Part shown: positions 33,417 to 45,661 of the stretch, piece by piece | Layout: each line of letters opens with the position of its first letter | How positions within the stretch are numbered: position 1 is the first letter of the stretch | Assembly (NCBI GenBank): GCA_007449985.2 | Contig: VIIQ02000595.1 | Location: forward strand, 62,001-126,000 | DNA length: 64,000 bases | Direction of reading: 5' to 3' | Origin: Desmodesmus armatus | Taxonomy: Eukaryota > Chlorophyta > Chlorophyceae > Sphaeropleales > Scenedesmaceae | The notes under the pieces: generated by a model | What the model was told of the DNA's origin: nothing | What the model saw: only the letters and a program-made list of their open reading frames with translations | Database searches by the model: none | Program-made: the position numbers and the translations under genes

Positions 33417-36027
33417 GAGGATGAGCCAGAGCTGGGTCAGCAGTCGTGGCGCTTCAGCGTTGCCAGCTACAACATTCTGGCAGACAAATACGTGAGTAGT
33501 ACAGTACAGCAGCAGTGCACTCACATACCCTAGGCGTGCTTACTGGGGGGGTCAGTGGCAGCGTTTCAGCACACCCCCTTGACATCACCAACCAAAACAG
33601 ACTCAGGGTACTGTGCTGCAGTTGTCAGGAGATCGATGCATTGAAGTTGGCTTGAGCTTGTGTCTGTCCTTTATTGCTGTGACGGCCCCCACACAGTATG
33701 CTGCGCTGTCATTACTGTGCCACTCGTGTGCTGTGCTGTGCTATGCTATGCTGCCCCCCCCCCCCCGTGTAGGCCCATCACTACCGCTCGTACCTGTATG
33801 ATGGTGTTCCTGCCACGTGGCTTGAGTGGCACCACAGGAGGGCAGCTATACTGGCAGAGCTGACCTGGCTGCTGCCTGGCATCATATGCATGCAGGTGGG
33901 GGGGGGGGGTGTGGGGCTGTGTCGGGGGGGGGGGGGGGGGAGGGGAGTGAGGGGGGGGGGGGAGTGAGGGGGGGGGGGCGGAAGGGGGGGGGCAACTTCA
34001 GTTCAGCAGCGCCTAGATCAGGAAAAGAAACGGGAGGGGGGTGCTGCGGTTTTGGTGTGCTTTATTGGTTTGTGAGCGGCGCCTGGCATCGTGTGCATGG
34101 ATATGGGTGCCCTGGCCAGCTTCAAGCTGCAGTACAGAGCAGCGGGGGCGGGTGATTGTTACAAGTCGGCTCATGACTTACCATGCATCAATGCCAATGT
34201 GTGTCAGGATGCAAAAGTATGCAACTGCAGCTGCCTGTGCAGCACGTGGCAAGGAGGTTGCAGCACGGCTTGTTGCAGATGTCGTGGATCCCAGAGTAGC
34301 TAGACTGCAAAGTATGTCATCACAGGTATCACTGCACTCTTGCACTGCTTGTCTTATATCCAGTCTGCCTCCGCTGCTGCTGCTGCTGCTGCTGCTGTGT
34401 ACATGTAGGAGGTTGACCGCTACGAGGATCTTGAGGCAGAACTGGCACAGCTGGGGTGAGCAGAGATGATATGTGTTGTTTGGGGGGGGGGGGGGGGGTG
34501 AGCAAAGTCATTTTGTCGGGGGGTGGGGTGGGGGGGGGGGGAGTAAAGATATGTTGTCGAGGCGGGACGGGACGGGGGGGGGGGGGGGGGGGGGGTGAGC
34601 AAGGATTTTCTGTCAGGGGAGGGGGTACAAGTAGGATATGGGGCATGGACTGCATCTGTTGTTGAGCTGTAGGGACCCTGTATGACCCTGCTTAGTATCC
34701 TTGCAGCCACTACGGTTCACACTTCCTCCCAGTTCCTTGCCGAACTGCCACCACCCAGCCACCCACTCACCACCATGACCTACACCAACCACCCCCGCAC
34801 CCCCCCCCCCCCCCCGTTTGCTCCAGGTACTCAGGCATCTACCTTCAGCGTGACGGCGGCCGACGTTACGGCTGTGCAACAATCTCCCTCCACTGCCACC
34901 ATCGCCACCAATATCCACCACCACGACCTCAACTGCGCACCATCACCACCACTATCCATTACCACCACCCACCACCACTTTGTTTCGATTTTTCTTTCTT
35001 GCTCTTTGATTATTGTTGAATGCTTCCATCGCCCCCCCCCCCCCCGGTAATTACCGCAGGTACTCAGGCATCTACCTTCAGCGTGACGGTGGTCGGCGTG
35101 ACGGCTGTGCAACATTCTGGCGCACCTCACTGCTGCGCCCAGTGCTGGTCAGGCAGGTGCGCTGTGTGTGATGGGTTCTTACACAGCTGTTCAACCTGTA
35201 ACGAAAGCCCTTCCCCCCTGATGGTGTAGCATTGACGGCGTCACATGGATTGTCTGTTGGGGTTGATCAAGGGTGTGGGTCTGAACCAGAAAGAGGGTGG
35301 CAAACACACTTCTGTGAGCTTACGACAACCTGGAGGGCGGTGGCACAAGTATAGCAGTTGGCTGCTGTTAGTGCTTGTGCTGCTGCTCGTGGTGGTGCTG
35401 CATGTCTAGAAAGACGCTGTGTGAAAAGTCTCGGTCCATCCCCCCGTCCAATATGCATGAACCCTACTCCTGCACACCTCCAGCACGTCTTGCTGCTTCC
35501 ATGGTTGTCCATCAGGTGCGTTTCAGTCACCACGACCTCAAAGACAACGTAGCACTGTTGGTGCTCTTCGAACCCTGCAGCAGCAGCAGCAGCAGCAGCA
35601 GCATGCTACAGTACAACACATCGACTGCTTCTACAGCAGAGGCAGAGGCAGCACTGGAGCAGCAGCGCCAGCAGCAGCAGAACGGAGTGTCACTCGAGCA
35701 GCAGCAGCAGCAGTACGGGACGTCGCCCGAGTGTCACCCCAGCAGCAGTGGGCCGCTCAGCCAGTGGCTGCCCAAGGGGTGGCTCTGGAGCAGCAGCAGC
35801 AGCAATCAGGCGCGCAGCAGCCAGCTGCTGTTGCGGCCGGTGCACCCCTCGCACAGCAGCAGTACTACTGCTGCCGCTGCTGCTGCTGCTGATGGTGGTG
35901 GTGGTGGTGGTGGTGCTGCGAGCAGCAGCCCTGCGTGTGTTTACCTAGTGCCCACACAGCAGCAGCAGCAGCAGGGTCCGGCGGCTGCTGCTGCTGGAGG
36001 CAGGCGTTCGCGTTCCATGGAGGTCCC

Positions 36028-36063
<36 letters not shown>

Positions 36064-36208
36064 CCGTCACCAGGGGGCCAGCAGGCAAGCGGGGAAAAAC
36101 CTCAGACGCAGCAGCAGCAGCAGCAGCAGCAGGCGGCATTCACTAGAACGGCACATGCAGGGCAATGGGGGACCTGAGGATAGGTTCCCGCCTCATCCAC
36201 ACACACCT

Positions 36209-36242
<34 letters not shown>

Positions 36243-36380
36243 TGCCGGACTGGGGTGGTGCCAGCTGTGCACTGCTAGTGGCTAACACCCATATTATCTT
36301 CACTCCTGATAAGGGGGAAGTCAAGCTGGGCCAAGCTCGATTGCTGGTGCAGGAAGTGAACCAGATGGCGCAGTGGTACC

Positions 36381-36434
<54 letters not shown>

Positions 36435-36514
36435 TGGCGTCACCCGAGTGTCACCCCAGCAGCAGCAGCGGAGCAGCAGCAGGAGGGGAAGGCGGTGCTC
36501 CTGGTGACATCACC

Positions 36515-36551
<37 letters not shown>

Positions 36552-38065
36552 ATGGCAGCAGCAGCAGTGGTGCACTGCTGCCGCCCGACGGCTCCCCAGC
36601 CGTCGCTGCCATTCTTACCGGTGACTTCAACGCCACCCCTCACAGCCCCCTGTATGCCTTTATGTCAGGGAGCTGCCTGGACCTGCAAACCATCAACAAA
36701 CGCCACGTGTCTCACCTAGCCGCCGGCAGCAGCAGCAGCAGTCACCACCACCATAAAGGGTACAGGGGGTATAGGAGGGCGCAGGTTAGCAGACGTCGGT
36801 CAGCAGAGTTCATACAGCAGCAACAGCAGGAGCAGCAGGACGCCATGGCAGCAGCAAAGCAGCAGCAGCAGGTACCCGAGCTGCAGACAGTTACAGTAAC
36901 CGCCACTGCTGCTACTGCTGCTGCTCAACAGAGCAATGTGTCGGGTGCTTCAAGCAGCAGCACCAGCTGGGCAGCCGCTGGTGCTGCTGCCGTCGAGATA
37001 CACCAGCAGTCACCCGGACCCATCAGCAGCAGCAGCAGCAGTACGCAGCACCGGCAGGACAGCAGCAGTGCGGATTTCGTCCCTGGCAGCAGCCCACCAT
37101 CCATACCAGCAGCAGCAGCAGCGTCACCAGTGCAGCGACAGGGCAGCTTGCAGCGGCACTTCCGTTGGAGTGAAAAAGAGGTTCGACGAGCAGCAGGCAT
37201 GTCTTACGACGAACTGGTCGAAGCAAGCATCTCACTGCTAAGTAGCTCAGGCACTGATGCAGATAGCCCTGCAGATACTACAGCGTCGACTGACGAACAG
37301 ACAAATAGCAACGGACGCGCGGCGGCTGCATTCGCAGCGACGGTGGCGGCTGGATCGGGCGCAGCCGCCGCAGGCGCGGCCGCCGCCGCCGCTGCTGCTG
37401 CTGCTGATCTTGCGGGTGGTGCTGTCGGCGGCAGCAGCAGCAGTTTCAAAGGGTGGTTTGGGGGGTTGTCGCGCAGTCAGTCTGGCGGTCAGCCGCTGCT
37501 GCTGCAGCATGGGCTCAAACTGCAGAGCAGCTACAAGAGTGTGCTCGGTAAGTCATCGCCACCCTATGGGGTCTGTTTGGGGGCAGGCAGGACTTTCGAA
37601 GCATGAGGATGCAGCAGGATAGGGTTTGCTTATATGCTTATCGCAGGAGGGCGTTGAAGGTCCTTGCCAAATATTTGGTTTGGGGGTTGTCGCGCAGTCA
37701 GTCTGGCGCGTCACAGCCACTGCTGCTGCAGCTTGGGCTCAAACTGCAGAGCAGCTACAAGAGTGTGCTCGGTAAGTCATGTACTTTCACCGAACGATAG
37801 GAGGGCTGGGTAGATGGGATGGGGTCCGTTGGGGAGTTGTTGGCAGGACTCTGGCAGGATGATGCAGGAGGGTAGGACAGGCTGTCACAGGAGGGGGGGG
37901 GGCATCAGGAGGGTGCACCAGGATAGGACAAGCTGACACGATGCTGTTGCTGTTGTATTAGCATGGTGACCATGTGCTGTCCTCCAGTGTCTGCCCTGCT
38001 GTCATGCTCTGCGTTTGCACAGATCAAGAGCCTGACTTCATCATCATTTTGCTCAGTGTGTCTGC

Positions 38066-38100
<35 letters not shown>

Positions 38101-38453
38101 CTGCTGCTGCCGCTGCTTCTGCTGGTGGTGCTGCTGCCGCCACACTCTGCGCCTGCACAGGTCAGCAGCGTGACTTCATCATGTGTCTCACATGTTGTTG
38201 TTGTCTCCACTGCTGCTGCTGCTGCTGCTGCTGCCGCCACGCCCTGCACCTGCACAGATCAAGCGCCTGACTTCATCATCATTGTGCTTACGTGGTTGCT
38301 GCTGATATGCTGTGTCACAGACCCTGCACATGCTGTAACATCATGCGTTGCTGCTGCTGCTGCTGCTGCACTCCTTGCGTCTGCTCAGGTCAAGAGCTGA
38401 AGTACACCAGCAGCCACTCCCAGTTCATGCCTGCACATGGTGTAACATCATGC

Positions 38454-38485
<32 letters not shown>

Positions 38486-38574
38486 GTCTGCTGCTGCTGC
38501 GTCTGCTCAGGTCAAGAGCCGGACTACACCAGCAGCACTCGCAATGCATGCCTGCACATGTTGTAACATCATGC

Positions 38575-38668
<94 letters not shown>

Positions 38669-38972
38669 AGGTCAAGAGCCCGACTACACCAGCAGCCACT
38701 CCCAGTTCATGGACACCTGTGACTACATATGGTACACAGCCACACCCCTCACACCACAGCAGCAGCAGCAGCAGCGATCTCACCCGGCGGCTAGCAGCAG
38801 CAGCAGCAGCAGTGCTCAGGGTCAGTTTGAGCTGCGTCCTGTGGCAGTGCTACAACCGCCAGATGGTATGAAGCTGCCTAAGGGTTTGCCTAGCAAGAGC
38901 TTGGGCAGCGACCACATATGCCTGCTGACTGACTTTGAGCTAGTGCTCAAGAGCAAGCAGTCTTGCTCTTGA
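33417..38972 (+). CDS. CCR4-type EEP nuclease (deadenylase-like) with giant low-complexity insertions
   Basis: Certain exons: 33417-33491, 33773-33895, 34409-34455, 35060-35156, 35516-37547, 38671-38972 (891 codons, phases agree; N-terminus upstream is unsettled). The endonuclease/exonuclease/phosphatase motifs occur in CCR4 order: ASYNILADKY, MQEVDRYED (metal-binding Glu), DGCATFWRTSLL, VANTHIIFTP, LTGDFNATPHSPLY and GSDHICLLTDFEL, with EPDYTSSHSQFMDTCDYIWY before the last. CCR4 proteins remove poly(A) tails of mRNA using Mg2+. Between motifs, the 2 kb exon inserts three Q/S/A-rich blocks of roughly 220, 70 and 150 residues (35577-36240, 36383-36600, 36720-37160), mostly CAG-derived. The 3' half of the protein therefore consists largely of disordered loops around an intact catalytic core. 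Copies of several exon edges lie in its introns and past its stop. Confidence 0.88.
34827..34880 (+). repeat. Copy of CCR4-like exon 35060 start
   Basis: After a CCAG acceptor it reads YSGIYLQRDGGRRYGCA, as in the true exon (YSGIYLQRDGGRRDGCA), then diverges before TFWRTS. It is 233 bases upstream. Both copies follow a poly-C tract. Confidence 0.75.
37676..37772 (+). repeat. Copy of CCR4-like large-exon 3' end
   Basis: It repeats LSRSQSG..QPLLLQ.GLKLQSSYK to the GTAAGTCAT donor of the exon ending at 37547, 225 bases downstream. The insertion CGT between SG and QP keeps the frame. Confidence 0.8.
38013..38530 (+). repeat. Five degenerate copies of CCR4-like terminal-exon start
   Basis: Starts near 38020, 38159, 38256, 38387 and 38510 repeat an AG acceptor followed by GTCAAGAGCC-like sequence (GQEPDYTSS and decayed forms DQEPDFI, GQQRDFI, DQAPDFI, GQELKYTSSHSQFM). 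All but the first are preceded by (CTG)n. Only the sixth copy at 38671 continues into MDTCDYIWY. Confidence 0.8.
38577..38667. repeat. (TGC)30 tract abutting the terminal-exon acceptor
   Basis: Thirty CTG/TGC units run directly into CTCAG|GTCAAGAG, the 3' splice site of the last CCR4-like exon. Confidence 0.93.
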
Positions 38973-39109
38973 GCGAGCGAGGGAGTGAGTATCTGCTGCC
39001 GCAGCTGGCCGCCACCAGCAGCAGCAGCGGCTGCCGTTTCGGCAGCAGCCGTTTCGGCAGCAGGTCTTGAGCTTGGCCTTGTCACAGAGCTTTGGTGGGA
39101 TTGTGCTCA

Positions 39110-39215
39110 GATGTTATGAAGTTGCCGAAGGGTTTTGCTTAGCAAGAGCATGGGCAGCGACCACACCTGCCTGCTGACTAACTTTGAGCTAGTGCTCAGA
39201 AGCAAGCCTCAGTGA
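39110..39215 (+). repeat. Copy of CCR4-like last-exon 3' end beyond the stop
   Basis: It repeats GATG.TATGAAG..GCC.AAGGG to SDH.CLLT.FELVLKSK with indels, 230 bases past the stop codon, and ends in its own stop. It is too damaged to code. Confidence 0.75.
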
Positions 39216-40299
39216 GGGAGGGAGTGTCTGCTGTTGCAGCTGGTCCAGTTTGGACTTGTGGGCAGGCTGCAGATGCTGGATGGCATGTGGTCTTCCTAGT
39301 AAGAGCCCGGGCGTGCAGAACTGTGCTGATGGGGCGCTGCCCCCAGTCATGGAAGAAGAGATGGAAGTGTGTGCTGTATGCTGGTGCTTGTCTTTGTGTC
39401 TGTCTGCTTGTCTGTCTTTGTGTCTGCTGGTTTTCCTGTGTCCTGCTTTTTATAAAGCTTGTTTTACAGTTGCAATGAATGTGGGCGATGGTTGTGAGAT
39501 AGGGTTGCCAGGGTAGTGTCATGCAAGGCAATTCAAGCGAGCTGGTTTGCCGGCCTGTCAGGAGAGGTGGAAGGGGAGCTGAGAGGGAATGGCTGACAGG
39601 CTGGCACCTGCCAACATGTCGAAACACTTCGTCTTTCTGTTGCTTCTGTCGGTGTGGGAGTGTACGTCTGACTGTGTCCTGGTGTGCTACATTTGTGGTG
39701 TGTTGTGCCGGGTGCCATGGCATTCCTTTCCTGTTAACAGATCCGCTGGCTAGGGTCAACGGTAGCCGAGGTAGGGGTCCGTCGGCCTAGTGGTTATGCT
39801 GTGTGGAGGTGTGGCTGCTGCACCATCGATCACGTGGCAGTTTATGGACACATCTGCAGCCACTCTGTGTGATGCATGGTGGTTGTTTGTATGACGCATG
39901 GTGGTAGTTGTGTGACGTGTAGTCATTCTTTGGCAGTCTTTTGCAGTCCTGTGGTGGCCGCAGACACTGCCAGGGCTCACCCACCCATCAGCCACAACAC
40001 CTCAATAGTGCAGCAACAATGCTGCTGTGCAGCTGAGTGCGAGCTGTTCGTTCTGTCATCCTGTTGATAAGTTTCGTCACAAAAGCACGATACATGTGTC
40101 AAGCTGAACACATGGACAACGGTTGTGCATGTTGTAGTACGGATTGTTGGTAGAAGTGAGACAGTGCAGCTGTGATCTGCGAGCATGCCCCAACAGCCTG
40201 ACTGGTCAGCTACTGGGCAGACACCTTCATGGAGACAGAAGGGCAGCTACTGGCCAGACACCTTCATGTCACAGTGAGCCAAGGTTTGGGGGCCCCCAA

Positions 40300-40480
40300 G
40301 CTCGTCTAGCCGCATTTGCACCTGCATATGCATCACTAACCACTAATGCGTTACTACTTCTTTTCGTTGGCAGACACGGCAGCTTCAGCCTCTGCGATCT
40401 TATTACAACATCACTAACCACTCCTTTTCGTCGACAGACAAGACAGCTTCAGCCTCTGCGATCTTACTACAACAGCCTGA
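40300..40480. repeat. Dispersed repeat upstream of LHCA3
   Basis: It contains GCCGCATTTGCACCTGCATATG and two tandem copies of GACA.GACAGCTTCAGCCTCTGCGATCTTA. A third copy with both parts occurs at 45662-45772 downstream of LHCA3, in the same orientation. Confidence 0.75.
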
Positions 40481-41162
40481 CTGGGGTGTAATGTCTGTGT
40501 ACTGGTGCTTGCAAGACACGTCACACTGTACAAACAGTGCTTTATGATTCGGCAGGATTAAGAGGTCAACAACTCAGTAGGTGTGACTTGATCAGGGCAA
40601 AAGGAGAAGGTCCCCAGACCCAGTCGCTCTGCTGCTTGATGGTTTTGAAGGTACCCATGTAGTTTGAAGGCTGGGGGACTGCTCCATGGCACACAGCAAC
40701 ATGCATGCAGATGCACCGTCAACGCAACCAAAAATGCATGTGCTTGGCCTGAGCGATGCACAGTGTGCCCGGCACACCCACTCCCTCCCCACACACTCTG
40801 ACCTGTGCAAAGCAGGCACACAGCGTTACCCGCTGTTTTAAACCACTTTCACATATGCATACTTGTCTTGCTGTGAGTGCATATAGTGATAGACCACCTT
40901 TTGTCTGAATAGATGCTGCACAAGGATCACTGGCTGTGGGACAGCTTGGCCGTTGCCTGCTTTCACGTTGATGATCAGCCTCACTCGAAAGCAAGCAACC
41001 CGACAGTCTGACGCTGCAGGGGGGTAAGTTGGTGCGTTCGCGATCGAGAGGGTTTTGTATTCGGTCTTGGGGGAACACAGATCCGCCAAATGTCTCCGTA
41101 TCGCACCAGCCATCGCCAGACTGCAGAGCACGTGTCAAGGAAACCCTCAGAAAACCAGCGAG

Positions 41163-44100
41163 ATGGCTTCCATGATGCTCCGCAGCTCCAACCTGGTATG
41201 TTGCATCGCTTGCCCAGAGTCTCCAAGATGCGGGTGACAGCTAGCTAATCGGCCCTGTGTGTCACCTGTGCAGGCCGCTAAGGCCGGATGCCGTCCCAGC
41301 GCTGCTGGCCGCAGCCGGGTTGTGCTTTGCCGTGCCGAAGACAACAAGTCCATTGTCAAGGTGGACCGCAGCAAGGACCAGCTGTACTTCACCAGCGACG
41401 CATCCCTGCAATACCTGGATGGCTCTCTGCCTGGGTAAGCCAGCCGGATGCAGCAGCAGCTCCAGGGCGAGCTAGAGACTTGCTCCAACAAGATCAGTTG
41501 GTCAGTTTGAGATACTGTCAGGATTTGCCACCAGCAGCGCAGGATCCGGGTAGAGGGAACTCCAGCTACGTTGTTCCGGGTCTCAAGTCATCTTGGCTGT
41601 GCTGTCCTGCTGTGCAGTGACTTCGGTTTTGACCCCCTGGGCCTGCTGGACCCAGTCAACAGTGGCGGCTTTGTCAACCCACAGTGGCTGCAGTACTCAG
41701 AGGTGTGTCAGCATGCAGGAGCTTAGCAGATTACGTCATCAGCAGCAGCTGCCAGCCAGTTGCTCAACACCGTGGCTGCGGCCAGCTTGAGCAGCACATG
41801 GTGGCCCGCGCGCTTTAGCACATGGTTCCGCGCAGGATCTGTGTCAGCACGATGCTGTAGATGTGTTGGTAGCATGTTGTGTGCAGACCCAGCACACAGC
41901 CATGCGTGCTGCAGGATGCAGCAGCAGCAGAGCATGTTCGCACTGCAGCGTTGGTGCCAACAGCACAGGAGGTGGACAGAGGCCCTTTAGCAGCGGGTGC
42001 CTGCGCATCATCATCTGCTGCGTGCGAAGCAGTCCAGCAGCAGGCCTTGCTCGAGGCTGTCATTGGGCATGTCTGCGTGCGTGGTGTATCACAAGCCTCT
42101 TGGGCTCGCCAACCCCGTCTGGCAGCTTTCTCGTGGCTCAGCTGTCCCAACTGCCAGCAGCTGCGCGCGTGGGCCCTCACACTCCTCACTCTCTCTGCAC
42201 CTTATCACATCTCACCGCCTTCTCAACATGCCCAGTGACTAACACACTGACTCCTCTCATCGGGTGTCTTATTTTCCCATGCGCAGGTGATCCACTGCCG
42301 CTGGGCCATGCTTGGTGCAGCTGGCATGTTCGCCCCTGAGGCACTGGCCGCATGGGGTGTGACCCCAAGTGTGACCGGCCTGCCCTGGTTCAAGACCGGC
42401 GTCATCCCCCCTGCTGGCACCGAGTACAACTACTGGGCCGACAACTACACCCTGTTCTACCTGGAGGCCATTGCAATGAACTTTGCTGAGCTCAAGAGGC
42501 TGCAGGACTACAAGTGAGTGAGATGTTTTAAGTGTGAGAGTGAGCTTATTGATCAAGCAAAAACGCCGATGGAAGTGTTGTATTCTACAGCAGGCTGAGA
42601 GGCAAGTATACCATAGCTTTGGACGCAAAGCCACAGCCATCAGCACACATGCAAGTGTTGCGACTGCTGCAGCTGGCACGGGGACTGCAGGAAAGCAGCA
42701 CGCCTGCAATAGCAGTCACCCCCATGTGCTGATGCGCTGCTGCACCCCATGCTGTGCTGATACTGGCACGCTCTTGACCTCCGGCCTAGCTCCTACGGCA
42801 AGCAGTGGCTCCCTGTGCAGACCCATGGTCCCGTCGCTGCCTGCTCCCGCAACCTCAACCACTGAGATCTGTTACCACTGTGATGTTGACCCTGATTTTC
42901 CCGCACTTCAGGTACCCCGGCTCCCAGGGCAAGCAGTACTTCCTGGGTCTGGAGGCAGTGCTGGGTGGCTCCGGCGACCCCGCATACCCAGGTGGGTGCT
43001 GGCACAGGGTGTGTGGTCGTGCTAGCTGCTGGGTTTTGAGGGTTGATTGTAAGACAGACAGAACAGCCGGTTGGCTGTCACCAGATCAGCAGCCTACCCA
43101 GGTGTAAAAACACTTGATGCCGGGGCTGGTCCTCAGGGTTCAAAAGAGGGGTTCAGCAGGGTTTTATGTTTTGGCAGGGGTGTGCACACTAACCAGGGAC
43201 AGCACACCAGGTCACTGGGGTGGGAGAAGGCAGGCGACGGGGCAAGGGGCGTGTTGCTTTCACCGCTGGGCGCTTACTCGACTTACTATCACTACCCGAC
43301 TTGTGTCAGTAAGTGAGCTAGGGACCCCTGGGCTGCCGGGTACCTGACCTGCTGCAGGGGTTGGAGCAGCAGAACTGACTGCTTGGCTACTGCATTGCGG
43401 GGGGCTGGCTCAGCTCGTAGCTGCCTGAGCATTGAGTGCCAATCAGACCGTACGACTGCTTTCGTGTTTGTGTCCGGACCATAGCTATGTGATCCTGGTC
43501 ATCTAACAGGCAGGCGGTTGTAGGGGTTGTCTGTCCTCACGTGCATGGACAACATGGCTGAGTGAATCAGGGGGTTGCATGGCATCTGCAGGCCGGAGAC
43601 AGATGCTGTACCGCACCTGCGCCTCCTCCCTCAACTGCTTGGACACGAGCCACAACATCAGGCGCCTCCTCCTGCGTCATGCTGTGCTGGCCCTCTCCCC
43701 ATGCTGTGCTGGCCCTCTCCCCATGCCGTGCTGACATGCTGTGCTGGCCCCTGCCCCCATGCTGTGCTGTGCTGACCCTCATGTGGCCCCTGGTTCCAAC
43801 CTGTTCCAACCTGGGCGGCAAGTCTGAGGCTGAAATAACACTGCTGCTGCGCCATGCTGAGCTGGCCCTCTCCCCGCGCTGTGCTGACTCTCTCCCTGTG
43901 CTGTGCTGACCCCCCCCCCCCTACACCCCCAGGTGGCCCCTGGTTCAACCTGTTCAACCTGGGCGGCAAGTCTGAGGCAGAGATGAAGAAGCTCAAGCTG
44001 AACGAGATCAAGAACGGCCGCCTCGCCATGCTGGCAGTCTTCGGCTACGGTGCACAGGTTGGTGTCTTGCATGATGGAGTCCGCCTTGCAGGGCGATTTC

Positions 44101-44500
44101 ATGCATGCACAGCAGATGGTTGCCCATCTTTCCTGCAGCCTTGCATGGCTGCAGAAGCGCAGCACACTGCGCTGACTATAGAACAGTTGCGCGAAAGGAG
44201 ACATGTCGAGGAGCACATAGGGCTAGCTTGCTAAGTGGAGTGCAAAGCAGCATGCATGCGTGTGTGTGATGTGTCCTGCAAACTGTGCTGACAACGGAAG
44301 GATACATTGCATACATCGCCAAGAATTCTACTGCACTGACAACCACACAATCTGCTGACAGTTAGATTGACGCATGGGTGTGCTTGTCGCCGTGTGTCCT
44401 GCAGGCTGTGCTGACCGGCAAGGGTCCCTACCAGAACCTGGTTGACCACCTGTCTGACCCCGTGCACAACAACATCCTGGGCAACTTCCTGCCCCACTAA
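41163..44500 (+). CDS. LHCA3: Photosystem I light-harvesting chlorophyll a/b protein Lhca3
   Basis: Exons: 41163-41195, 41274-41434, 41618-41702, 42287-42513, 42912-42991, 43933-44057, 44405-44500, all in phase, giving 268 aa. The first about 30-40 residues ([11 protein letters not shown] then Arg/Ala-rich) form a chloroplast transit peptide. Helix B is at about 93-110 ([14 protein letters not shown]), the loop [20 protein letters not shown] leads to helix C, and helix A is at about 214-235 ([16 protein letters not shown]). The end [17 protein letters not shown] is diagnostic of Lhca3. It binds chlorophylls and carotenoids in the PSI antenna belt of thylakoids. The helix B ligand position is His (IHCRW), whereas plant Lhca3 has Asn, the residue linked to red-shifted chlorophylls. 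Frame is intact throughout. Confidence 0.95.
43783..43840 (+). repeat. Degenerate copy of LHCA3 exon 6 start
   Basis: GTGGCCCCTGGTTC, then CTGGGCGGCAAGTCTGAGGC, repeats the exon at 43933 about 150 bases upstream, with two single-base C insertions that break the frame. Confidence 0.8.
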
Positions 44501-45661
44501 GCAGCAGCAGCAGCAGCCAACAAGGGTTAAGTAACCCCTTGGGTTGACTAATCCCAAGCCGACCACGCACGCAGCAGCAACAGCCGCAGCAGCAGCCTAT
44601 CTTACTTGGGTGGCAGCAGCAGCTGTTGCAGGCAGCGCGCAGCAGATGGTCTGTGTTTGGCATGTTACGGTGTTGCCTGGGTTTGTTCCAGGATCGCTGT
44701 TGTGTGTCCATTGTAGGCTCTGCTGCCGCGTGGTGGATCGGCAGCCAGTATTCAAGCAGCAGGGTGTGTGTGTATGTTTAGGTTAGAGTGGTTGGGGTTT
44801 TGCTGGTCCCATGCAAAGGGCTTGAGCTCTGGGATGGTCAGCAGCTGGTTTGGTAGAAGCGACAGAGTGGAGTGGGGTTTTGTGCGACCCTTGGGGCATC
44901 GCCCGATGTCTGTAGTCGGGTAGTGATGCTGGCGTTTGGTTTTCTGGTGTTCTTTGGTTCCTCTGGGAGCAGGTTTGTTGTTGGCAGTCCGCCCTGTTTT
45001 TCAACAGCCTCTGATACGGCCGTTCTTGCTCGCGTTTGCTTGCAATGTTCCTCCTTTCTGTAGCCGGCCCTGTACTGTCCACATCTGCTGCCTGTTGTGT
45101 ACGGACCGGTGCACGGACCGTACCTTGCAGCTTTTGGTGGCAGGAGGGGTGTGTGCCCAAGTGTGCAGTGTGTCCGAGAGTCTAAGGTTCTTGCAGTTGT
45201 GCCCTCTGCAGCTGTTGCAACATGCCAGGGGAGGCTAGGCCTGCATCGTGCATGTGTGTACAACGCACCTCTTGGTCTTGTGAGGTGCATGCATGATGCT
45301 CCCCTTGCTCCGCCACACTTACCATAGTGGCGCGGGTGTGCACCTCATCTCGACGACTATCACACCTGCCTATGGGGTGGTGGTAGGCTGGCATGCATGC
45401 AAACTTTGGGGGGCTGGCAGATGATGTAAGCAGTCCCATGAACATGCTCTACTGAGATGACAGTGAACGTCGCATGGTTTGTGTGTGCAGAGGACTGATC
45501 AACCACATGAGCTACTTTTTGAGCGGGAGAGTGTGTTTGTAAATCCGAGTCATTACACAAAATGTCTTTACACTTTGAAAACACACAAGCATTGCTGATC
45601 CAACCCCGCAGGCTCACACACACACACACAAGGAAAGCACCCAATCAGATCACCAAAGAGT

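Larger units (their letters stand above)
38973..41162. other. Intergenic region between CCR4-like gene and LHCA3
   Basis: It starts with 3' sequence of the CCR4-like gene including a partial duplicate of its last exon, and holds two short tandem repeats near 40205-40270 (GGCAGCTACTGG..AGACACCTTCATG) and the dispersed repeat at 40300. No exon with family resemblance is visible. Confidence 0.5.

Noticed and set aside
33896..34640. Poly-G-rich region as a G-quadruplex regulatory element
   Set aside because: Runs of eight to twenty G/C occur in nearly every intron here, so this one has no special claim, and run lengths may be unreliable in the assembly.
35375..35515. Upstream part of the 743-codon frame as coding
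   Set aside because: The CCR4 consensus starts at VRFSHHDL after the CATCAG acceptor at 35515; the preceding codons have no resemblance and belong to the intron.
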